NCBI GenBank assembly: GCA_017631215.1
Contig: JAGBTR010000112.1
Coordinates: 1 to 6,035 of the forward strand
DNA: 6,035 bases
Origin: Clostridia bacterium
Lineage (GTDB): Bacteria > Bacillota > Clostridia > Oscillospirales > CAG-272
Reading direction: 5' to 3'
The position numbers were made by a program, and so were the translations under genes. Shown here in pieces: positions 1 through 4,907 of the stretch (position 1 is its first letter; each line of letters opens with the position of its first letter). The notes beneath the pieces are model-generated. The model was not told the DNA's origin. It was given only the letters and a program-made list of their open reading frames with translations, and searched no databases.

Positions 1-865
1 CCATACGCCGCGTCAGATCGTCGGCCTCTGCCCCCGAGAACCACGTCTCACTCAGTGCGCGCGCCGTGCGGTCAAAGCTTGAAAGCCCGCCCTGCTCGAT
101 GCGCCGCTGTCGCGCCGCCGCGTCGTGCTCGGTGCGGTGGTCGAGCATCCACAGATCGGCAAAGGTGCGGATACCGCACCCGCCCTCCGCGAAGTGCTTG
201 GCCATATGGGCGACGTGGTAGAAATAGAACATATCGTCATCCATCTCGCGCCGCCACTCCTTGCCCGCGGCGGGATGGGTGCTTGCCCAAACGTTGCGCA
301 GCTCGTTCTCGACCGCACCGACACGATCCTCCTCGATCAGGTCGAAATGCAGCTCGACGTGCACGTCGGTCGGGGTGCGGAAGGAAATATCGTGCGACTC
401 GCTGACAAACGCCTCGCGGCGGTAGCCCAGTGTGTCCGTGAGCACGTCCGCGGCGCGCTCCAGATCCTGCTTATGGACCAGCACGTCGATATCGGCGCTC
501 GTCCGCATCCAGGGCTCGGGATAAAGCGGGCGTATCTCACTGCCCTTGAGCGGCAGATGCTCGATGCCCGCGCGCTCCAGCGCGTCGCACAGCGCCGTCA
601 GCTCGGCCTCTTGTCGCCCGTAGCGATAGACGGCAATCATCTGGGCGCGCTGAAATTTGGCGCCCGTCTCGCCCGTTGTGTCCAGCCAGCCCTGTCGGTA
701 CAGCGCGTAGGACACCACGTGCGCCATATCGTGATGCGCCGAGAGAGCATACAGCTCGCTCATACGCTCGTCGCTCGGGCGGTCAAAGGCGATCTCGCCC
801 TCGCCGCAAAGCGCGACGCGGCACAGCGCCAGCATTTGATTTGAGACGGTCACAGTCGTTGACAT
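1..865 (-). CDS. Nucleotidyltransferase family protein (PF14907-like), 3' end beyond the window
   Basis: The first 288 codons are visible and the frame is still open at the left edge. The sequence resembles the uncharacterised nucleotidyltransferase family NTP_transf_5 (PF14907). An LPLKG motif at residues 104-108 is followed by YPEPWMR (115-121) and a DID pair (D125, D127) in SADIDVLV. E171 in VELHFDL is a plausible third metal-binding carboxylate. This matches the polymerase-beta-like pattern of two spaced acidic residues plus a later one, so transfer of a nucleoside monophosphate is a reasonable inference, but the acceptor is unknown. No signal peptide or membrane segment is seen, so it is probably cytosolic. 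The ATG at 865 is chosen because a near-perfect Shine-Dalgarno lies 5-6 nt upstream. It begins 32 nt after the transporter ATPase stop with no promoter visible between, so it is probably the fifth gene of that operon. The family call is fairly secure; the role beside an importer is unexplained. Confidence 0.8.
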   Translation of the reverse strand, partial: MSTTVTVSNQMLALCRVALCGEGEIAFDRPSDERMSELYALSAHHDMAHVVSYALYRQGWLDTTGETGAKFQRAQMIAVYRYGRQEAELTALCDALERAGIEHLPLKGSEIRPLYPEPWMRTSADIDVLVHKQDLERAADVLTDTLGYRREAFVSESHDISFRTPTDVHVELHFDLIEEDRVGAVENELRNVWASTHPAAGKEWRREMDDDMFYFYHVAHMAKHFAEGGCGIRTFADLWMLDHRTEHDAAARQRRIEQGGLSSFDRTARALSETWFSGAEADDLTRRM

Positions 866-870
866 ACCCG

Positions 871-879
871 TCCTCCTTT
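871..879 (-). promoter_or_regulatory. Strong ribosome binding site of the nucleotidyltransferase gene
   Basis: Read on the minus strand this is AAAGGAGGA, nearly the full anti-Shine-Dalgarno complement, followed by CGGGT and then ATG at 865. It fixes the start of the nucleotidyltransferase. It is the strongest such site in the operon, suggesting independent and efficient translation despite the last position in the visible operon. Confidence 0.8.
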
Positions 880-897
880 GTTTGTTATTCTGCGGAT

Positions 898-1683
898 TCA
901 ATCCTCGCGCGGCGAGAAGAACCATTGTGCTCTTCCCTCGCCGTCCGTCGCACGAAGGGCGCGCACGGAAAAGATGCGTTGCAATTCCTCGTCCTGTGTC
1001 AGCGCCTGCGGTGTACCGAAGTATCGCACCGTGCCGCCGTCCAGGACGACAAGACGGTCGGCATAGGTCACGGCCTGCTCAAGCGAATGGGTCACCAGCA
1101 CGACCGATCGCCCCCGCTCGCGGCATTGCCGCTTCAGCTCGCCGAGCATTCGGCATTCCCACGCCGTATCGGCAAAGGCGGTCGCCTCGTCGAGCAGTAA
1201 GAGGGGCGTGGTCTGTGCCAGAAGAAGACCGAAATAGGCGCGGCGCGCCTCACCGCCCGACAGCCGATCCAGATAGGACGCGCGAAGCGATTCGAGCGAG
1301 GCAGATCTCACCGCCTCTTCGATCGCGGCGCGGTCGGTGTCATTCGGGTGCGTCGACAGCCCGTGATAGGGCGACCGACCGAAGCGGAGCAGCTCGTCCA
1401 CCGTAACGTGCGGCAGTCTTGGCTGTTGGATCATCATTGCCACGCGCTGTGCCCGCTCGCGCGGTGTGAGCGTCGACAGCGACACGCCGTCCACACAAGC
1501 CTCGCCCTCGAAGGGGAGCAGACCGCACAGCGCCGCAAGAAGCGTCGATTTGCCGCATCCGTTTTTACCGATCACGGCAAGCAGCTCGCCCGCATCGAGT
1601 GTCAGCTCGACGTCGCGCAGAACCGTTTTTTTGCCGTAGCCGACCGCACGGATATGTGCTTGTAATCTGGGCGTATGCATCAT
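898..1683 (-). CDS. ABC transporter ATP-binding protein, FecE/BtuD type (metal-chelate uptake)
   Basis: This is the cytosolic ATPase of a type II importer for an iron chelate, haem or corrinoid. Of 261 residues, the visible motifs are: A-loop Y16, Walker A GKNGCGKST (39-47), Q-loop in MIQQP (Q86/Q87), signature LSGGE (141-145), Walker B LLLLDE (161-166), D-loop D172 and the H-loop H199 in VLVTHS. All catalytic residues are present, so it should be active. Length is normal for the family. The frame is open upstream to 1722, but the start is set at the ATG at 1683. That gives the common 4-nt ATGA overlap with the permease stop and sits behind GGGAGG (1695-1700); the next ATG (1680) is the alternative. 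The segment after Walker B reads DEATAFAD rather than the common DEPTSALD of FecE/BtuD proteins. The chelate-importer class is inferred mainly from the neighbouring FecCD permease and FecB protein; the substrate is not determined. Confidence 0.93.
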   Translation of the reverse strand: MMHTPRLQAHIRAVGYGKKTVLRDVELTLDAGELLAVIGKNGCGKSTLLAALCGLLPFEGEACVDGVSLSTLTPRERAQRVAMMIQQPRLPHVTVDELLRFGRSPYHGLSTHPNDTDRAAIEEAVRSASLESLRASYLDRLSGGEARRAYFGLLLAQTTPLLLLDEATAFADTAWECRMLGELKRQCRERGRSVVLVTHSLEQAVTYADRLVVLDGGTVRYFGTPQALTQDEELQRIFSVRALRATDGEGRAQWFFSPRED

Positions 1684-2675
1684 TCGTTGGTCGACCTCCC
1701 CCCTCGGCGCACAAGCAGCCACAAAAAGAAGGGTGCCCCCAAAAGCGCCATCATAATGCCCACGGGGATCTCGGACGGGGCCGCGACCGTACGACCGACA
1801 AGGTCAGCCAGCACGCAGACGGTCGCACCGATCGCGCACGAGGCGACGACCAAGGGGCGGGTGCGGTATCCGTACAGATGCCGCGCGATATGCGGCACGA
1901 TGAGTCCCACAAAGCCGAGCAGTCCCGCAAAGCTGACCGCACTCGCCGCCGCGATGCTCGCGCACAGCACGCAGACCAGCCGCAACGCGCCCACGCGCGC
2001 GCCGAGCAGACGCGCCGAGGCATCGCCCAGGCACAAAAGATCGATGCGGTCGCCCAGCACCGCGCACACGACCGCGCACAGCGTCACCGCGATGGCGGGC
2101 AAGATCAATTCATTCACGCCGACACCCGCAAAGCCGCCCACCGAAAAGGCGTTGAACGAGGCGAGCAGGTCGGTATCGGCATAGGTAAAGCAAGAAATGA
2201 CCGCACTGAGTGCCGTCGAAACTGCCACGCCTGCCAGGATCAGCGCGGCGCGGCTCGTTGAGCGAGCGGCCAGCGAGACGATCACAAGCGTGGTCAAAAA
2301 CGCCCCCAGAAAGGCGGCGGGCGTCATCAGTGACAGTGCGGTCGGGGCGACCGAAAGCACCAGCACCATACCAAAGCCCGCACCGGCATTGACGCCGATG
2401 AGGTTGGGCGCGGCCAAGGGATTGTCGGTCACACCCTGAAGCAGTACGCCCGAGAGCGACAGCCCCGCCCCCGCGACGACGGCCGCCAGCACGCGAGGCA
2501 ATCGCACGGCGTACAGAATGACCGTCTGCGTCTCAAAGCCCGCGCGGCGAAGCAGTGCCCCCCAAAAGGCGGTGGGCGACATCCACGTCGAGCCAAAGCG
2601 CGCACCCGCCCACAGCGAGACGACCAGCACGGTCACAAGCACGGCGGTGCGCCATATATTATTCGTTCGTTTCAT
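1680..2675 (-). CDS. ABC transporter permease, FecCD/BtuC family
   Basis: This is the membrane subunit of an iron-chelate/haem/vitamin B12 importer, probably working as a homodimer because only one permease gene is present. The 331 residues are strongly hydrophobic, with many membrane segments. Family hallmarks are RLPR (58-61), GVLLQGVTDNPLAAPNLIG (76-94) followed by NAGAG (96-100), the segment GDASARLLG (217-225), and the ATPase-coupling region GLLGFVGLIVPHIARHLYG (251-269). The length equals the family norm and no truncation is seen. The ATG at 2675 overlaps the binding-protein gene by 17 nt and has a short GGAG about 8 nt upstream, so translation is probably coupled to that gene. The 3' end overlaps the ATPase start by 4 nt. 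The class is certain; specificity among siderophore, haem and corrinoid cannot be read from the permease. Confidence 0.95.
   Translation of the reverse strand: MKRTNNIWRTAVLVTVLVVSLWAGARFGSTWMSPTAFWGALLRRAGFETQTVILYAVRLPRVLAAVVAGAGLSLSGVLLQGVTDNPLAAPNLIGVNAGAGFGMVLVLSVAPTALSLMTPAAFLGAFLTTLVIVSLAARSTSRAALILAGVAVSTALSAVISCFTYADTDLLASFNAFSVGGFAGVGVNELILPAIAVTLCAVVCAVLGDRIDLLCLGDASARLLGARVGALRLVCVLCASIAAASAVSFAGLLGFVGLIVPHIARHLYGYRTRPLVVASCAIGATVCVLADLVGRTVAAPSEIPVGIMMALLGAPFFLWLLVRRGGRSTNE
1695..1700 (-). promoter_or_regulatory. Ribosome binding site deciding the ATPase start
   Basis: Minus-strand GGGAGG lies inside the permease coding region, 11 nt before the ATG at 1683 and 14 nt before the ATG at 1680. 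It supports initiation at the overlap rather than at the GTG/ATG-like codons further upstream, which would extend the ATPase by 13 residues with no homology-like content. Confidence 0.5.
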
Positions 2676-3606
2676 TGATCAGCTCCGAGAGATATTCGTA
2701 AGCCTCATACCACGCGGCACAGGGCTTGTACTGAAACAGCTCCTTGGGAAGAATATGCACGTTGCCCTCTTGCACCGCGCTCAGCGATTGCCAGGTCGGC
2801 TCATCAAGCAGCGTCTCGATATAGGCGCGCGCCGCCGCCTCGTCGCCCATCGTCGTGATGAGGATGTAGTCAGGATCGGACGCAAGGATCGCCTCGATGC
2901 TGAGCGTGTCGATGAGGATGGGGGCTTCATCGGCAATATTCATCGCGCCCAGCTCGTCAAGCATCGCGGCGGCAAAATGACCGTCGGCATTCTTCGCCTT
3001 GGTCGAGCGCGCCGACGATCCCGCACGCAAAAACAGCACGCGCGGCGCGTCATTCGGTCGCTCGGCATTCAGCAGCGCGTCGATGCGCGTTTGGAGGGCA
3101 AGACCGTACGTCTCGTACGCCGCGGTATCCCCCGTCAGCGCCGTCATCACGCCCAGCACGCGCAGATAATCGTCAAAGCTCTCAACGCGAAACAGCACGG
3201 CGGGAATGCCCACCCGACGCGCCAGCGCCACGCACTCCACGTGGGCGGCAACGTCTGCCGAGCCGATGATGAGGTCTGCCCCTGCGGACAGCAAAAGCTC
3301 GGTGTTGACCGTCTTGCCCGCGCCCGCATCGACAAGCAGCACGCCCTCGGGGACGATGCCGCGCTCGACCGTCTCACCGACCGTGATGGCGACCTCTCCC
3401 CCCGCCAGCGTCCAAAGGTCGGCCAGCGAGGAAAACAGCACCGCCACGCGCGCAGGGCTTCGCGGAACGTCCTCCGTTGTGCCGCCGTCATCCGTCACGG
3501 TGACGTAGGTCTTGCTCTTATCCACCTCGCCCACGGGCAGACAGCCGCACAGCAAAAGGAGTGCAAGCGACAGCGCCAAAAGGCGAGGGTACCGTTGCTT
3601 CTTCAT
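2659..3606 (-). CDS. Substrate-binding lipoprotein of the metal-chelate ABC transporter (PF01497, FecB/BtuF type)
   Basis: This is the extracytoplasmic receptor that delivers the ligand to the permease. The 315 residues open with a lipoprotein signal: MKKQRYPR, a hydrophobic stretch (9-19) and a lipobox LCGC with C22 as the likely lipidated cysteine, so it should be membrane-anchored outside the cell. The mature part fits the periplasmic-binding fold. ARVAVLFSSLADLWTLAGG forms the first lobe, KAKNADGHFAAAMLDELGA lies mid-protein, and IEAILASDPDYILITTMGD plus a C-terminal KPCAAWYEAYEYLSELI are typical of clostridial FecB-like proteins. The start is set at the ATG at 3606, 5 nt after the reductase stop, because it gives a normal short n-region; a TTG at 3615 in the same frame would add MIP. 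Neither has a good Shine-Dalgarno, so translation probably depends on ribosomes finishing the reductase gene. The ligand is unknown. Confidence 0.92.
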   Translation of the reverse strand: MKKQRYPRLLALSLALLLLCGCLPVGEVDKSKTYVTVTDDGGTTEDVPRSPARVAVLFSSLADLWTLAGGEVAITVGETVERGIVPEGVLLVDAGAGKTVNTELLLSAGADLIIGSADVAAHVECVALARRVGIPAVLFRVESFDDYLRVLGVMTALTGDTAAYETYGLALQTRIDALLNAERPNDAPRVLFLRAGSSARSTKAKNADGHFAAAMLDELGAMNIADEAPILIDTLSIEAILASDPDYILITTMGDEAAARAYIETLLDEPTWQSLSAVQEGNVHILPKELFQYKPCAAWYEAYEYLSELINETNE

Positions 3607-3611
3607 TGGGA

Positions 3612-4532
3612 TCAATCGGCAAGGATGTCCTGCTTGCGGGCAAGCAGCTCGTCCGAGAGGATGAGTCGCTCGGCCTCGTCAAAGCCTATGCGCGCGATGG
3701 TATCCGCCAGACGCTCACCGCTCTCGCCCTTGTCGCGGAAGAACAGAATGGTCTTCTCGACCACCGAGAGCAGCTCCTCGCGGTCGGTGATGACGCGCGA
3801 CAGCGGCTGACCTCTGCCGACCTTTTTGCCCCAGCGACCGCCGATGTAGACGCGGTAGCCCTGCACCTCGCCCGTCATCGCGCGGTGGGGGCAGGCGGCA
3901 ACACAGCGACCGCAATTGTTGCAGGCGTCGCGGTCGATCTCGGGCTTGCCGTCGATAAGGCGCACCGCCTTCATCGGACAGCCCTCTGCGACCAGACACA
4001 CGCGGCAGGCGCGGCACGTCTCGCCGTCAAGCAGCGGCACGCGCTGTCCCACGATGCCCACGTCGTTGAGGTCGGGCTTGACACAGTTATTGGGACAGCC
4101 GCCCACCGCGATCTTGAATTTGTGCGGCAGCTTGACGCTGTGATATCCCTCGTAAAAGCGCTCGTGAATGGCGAGCGAGACGTCAAAGGTGTCGATCAGA
4201 CCGAACTGGCAGGTCGTTCCCTTGCAGGATACGACGGGGCGCACGCGCGGTCCCGTGCCGCCCGTTTGCATACCGTGCTCGGCAAGGTAAGCGCACAGCG
4301 GCTCGATGTTGCCGTAGGGAATGCGCTGCAGCTCGACCGTCATACGCGTCGTCATCGCCAGCTCACCGTTGCCGAAGCGGTCAGCCGCCTCTGCCAGCAC
4401 GCGGAATTGCTCGGACGTCACCTTGCCGTTGCGCGTGATCACGCGGGCGTTGAAGCAGTCCTCTGTCGTCTTATCTCTCAAAAAGCCAAGTCCCTTGACT
4501 CGCATCATCTCTTGCTTGGATACGGTGCTCAT
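3612..4532 (-). CDS. Siroheme/[4Fe-4S] sulfite/nitrite reductase-like protein with two ferredoxin clusters (AsrC-like)
   Basis: This appears to be a cytosolic redox enzyme of the nitrite/sulfite reductase superfamily, probably transferring electrons through ferredoxin clusters to a siroheme-[4Fe-4S] centre. Of 306 residues, 35-95 resemble the ferredoxin-like half domain, with TTRMTVELQRIP (61-72). The cofactor cysteines are C103 and C108 (SCKGTTC) and C146 and C150 (GGCPNNC). Two 4Fe-4S motifs follow: C173, C176, C179, C185, with five rather than three residues before the CP, and a canonical C204, C207, C210, C214. The architecture and size recall AsrC of anaerobic sulfite reductase (Salmonella AsrC about 337 aa). 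No AsrA or AsrB partner lies in the window. The start at 4532 is fixed by AAAGGAG 8 nt upstream and a promoter just before it; the open frame extends to 4598 but would include the promoter. It is first in the operon, 5 nt before the transporter binding-protein gene. Sulfite, nitrite or another substrate remains open. Confidence 0.88.
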   Translation of the reverse strand: MSTVSKQEMMRVKGLGFLRDKTTEDCFNARVITRNGKVTSEQFRVLAEAADRFGNGELAMTTRMTVELQRIPYGNIEPLCAYLAEHGMQTGGTGPRVRPVVSCKGTTCQFGLIDTFDVSLAIHERFYEGYHSVKLPHKFKIAVGGCPNNCVKPDLNDVGIVGQRVPLLDGETCRACRVCLVAEGCPMKAVRLIDGKPEIDRDACNNCGRCVAACPHRAMTGEVQGYRVYIGGRWGKKVGRGQPLSRVITDREELLSVVEKTILFFRDKGESGERLADTIARIGFDEAERLILSDELLARKQDILAD

Positions 4533-4540
4533 CGCATATG

Positions 4541-4547
4541 CTCCTTT
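4541..4547 (-). promoter_or_regulatory. Ribosome binding site deciding the reductase start
   Basis: Minus-strand AAAGGAG is followed by 8 nt and the ATG at 4532. An out-of-frame ATG at 4537-4535 lies only 3 nt from it and is too close to be used. The site excludes the upstream in-frame start at 4598, which would lie within the promoter. Confidence 0.85.
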
Positions 4548-4553
4548 GTGTAT

Positions 4554-4577
4554 GGATATAGATATATATACTATACC
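4554..4577 (-). promoter_or_regulatory. AT-rich dyad over the -10 box and transcript start, possible operator
   Basis: On the plus strand GGATATAG (4554-4561) and CTATACC (4571-4577) form an imperfect inverted repeat around an alternating AT centre of 9 nt. It covers the -10 box and predicted start, a position where a repressor would block transcription. It does not match the Fur box or DtxR/IdeR patterns I know, and AT-rich promoter DNA often contains such symmetry by chance. Confidence 0.25.
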
Positions 4578-4598
4578 ACAAAATCGCGCGTCCGTCAA
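4570..4598 (-). promoter_or_regulatory. Sigma-A type promoter of the reductase-transporter operon
   Basis: On the minus strand TTGACG (4598-4593) is separated by exactly 17 nt from TATAGT (4575-4570). Both boxes differ from consensus at one position. The predicted transcript start is near 4563, giving an untranslated leader of about 30 nt that carries the ribosome binding site. It is the only good promoter seen for the five-gene operon. The leader is too short for a riboswitch, so control is more likely by a DNA-binding repressor than by an RNA switch. Confidence 0.75.
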
Positions 4599-4681
4599 TC
4601 AATTCGCGCGGATTTGGGTGAAAAATGAGGCGCTTGTCTCCTCTGCGGCGCGAGCGCTCGCTCTCTCGACCGCCCCCAAAC

Positions 4682-4721
4682 AAAAAACACCCGCCACGCA
4701 CCCAAGCACGCGGCGAGCATT
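4682..4721 (-). terminator. Intrinsic terminator 2, a diverged copy in tandem
   Basis: Read on the minus strand, AATGCTCGCC (4721-4712) pairs with GGCGGGTGTT (4695-4686) through Watson-Crick and G-U pairs, with a 16-nt loop. A run of six T (4687-4682) overlaps the stem end, then a G-rich tail. It has the same design as the copy about 60 bp upstream and probably acts as a backup stop ahead of the next operon. Confidence 0.55.
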
Positions 4722-4740
4722 CGATCGATCACCCCAAAGC

Positions 4741-4780
4741 AAAAAAACGCCCGCCACATACCTCCGTACACGGCGAACGC
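4741..4780 (-). terminator. Intrinsic terminator 1 of the glycoside hydrolase transcript
   Basis: Read on the minus strand, GCGTTCGCC (4780-4772) can pair with GGCGGGCGT (4755-4747) in a 9-bp stem with three G-U wobbles and a 16-nt loop. A run of seven T (4747-4741) follows directly. The orientation is correct for stopping transcription from the upstream hydrolase gene before the reductase promoter. Confidence 0.6.
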
Positions 4781-4800
4781 TTATGCTCGGTATCCATTTT

Positions 4801-4828
4801 CCCCCTACCAAAAGTTTTTGGAAGGGGG
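4801..4828. repeat. Palindrome, left hairpin of an intergenic element
   Basis: The plus-strand arms CCCCCTACCAAAA (4801-4813) and TTTTGGAAGGGGG (4816-4828) pair over 12 of 13 positions, with one A-A mismatch (4807/4822) and a 2-nt GT loop. It sits 2 nt from the next palindrome. I recall CCCCC/AAAACTTTTGG-type intergenic palindromes as recurrent in gut Clostridia genomes, but cannot count copies here. Confidence 0.65.
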
Positions 4829-4830
4829 TC

Positions 4831-4862
4831 AGGGGGAACTTTTTTTCAAAAAAGTTCCCCCT
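4831..4862. repeat. Perfect 15-bp-arm palindrome, right hairpin of the element
   Basis: The arms AGGGGGAACTTTTTT (4831-4845) and AAAAAAGTTCCCCCT (4848-4862) are perfectly complementary, with a 2-nt TC centre. Transcribed from either strand it would form a strong hairpin just downstream of the hydrolase stop, so it could protect the 3' end or aid termination. It has no T-tract after the stem on either strand, so it is not a standard terminator on its own. Confidence 0.8.
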
Positions 4863-4907
4863 CGTACCTCTCGTCCCCTTCGTACTCCTCGTACTCCCCG
4901 TACTCTC
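4863..4907. repeat. Five tandem 9-bp repeats (CGTACTCCT-like) abutting the hydrolase stop
   Basis: The units begin at 4863, 4872, 4881, 4890 and 4899; each starts with CGT, and four of five with CGTAC. The array joins the palindrome at 4862 directly and overlaps the last gene's TGA (4908-4906) by two bases. The 9-bp unit is a multiple of three, yet the array lies after the stop and is noncoding. Confidence 0.75.

Larger units (their letters stand above)
4674..4784 (-). repeat. Two tandem imperfect copies of a ~50-bp terminator-like unit
   Basis: Copy 1 (about 4674-4724) and copy 2 (about 4732-4784) share the plus-strand order CCCCAAA, an A-run, CCCGCCAC, a variable loop with a central CACGG/CGCGG, and GGCGA. 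The copies are offset by 60 bp over most of their length and are roughly 70% alike by eye. Differences in the stem arms largely keep pairing through G-U wobble, which suggests selection for structure rather than for protein. Confidence 0.65.

Noticed and set aside
125..844. 239-codon plus-strand open frame
   Set aside because: Antisense shadow of the nucleotidyltransferase, which carries the LKG/DID motifs and a strong ribosome binding site.
2518..3810. 430-codon plus-strand open frame
   Set aside because: It runs antisense to the permease, binding protein and reductase, has Arg/His-rich unstructured content, no ribosome binding site, and no recognisable family. It is a by-product of GC-rich codon use on the opposite strand.
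4533..4563. Riboswitch (cobalamin or other) ahead of the operon
   Set aside because: The predicted leader is only about 30 nt, too short for a known riboswitch, and no conserved riboswitch core is seen upstream.
4533..4598. 22-residue N-terminal extension of the reductase
   Set aside because: The extension would start inside the -35 box of the promoter, and a good ribosome binding site supports the ATG at 4532.
3561..4628. 355-codon plus-strand open frame
   Set aside because: Antisense to the whole reductase gene, whose motifs are unmistakable on the minus strand; the predicted protein has no family features.
4674..4784. CRISPR array
   Set aside because: Only two imperfect copies, with poly-T stem-loop structure and no unique spacers of constant length; terminator function explains them better.
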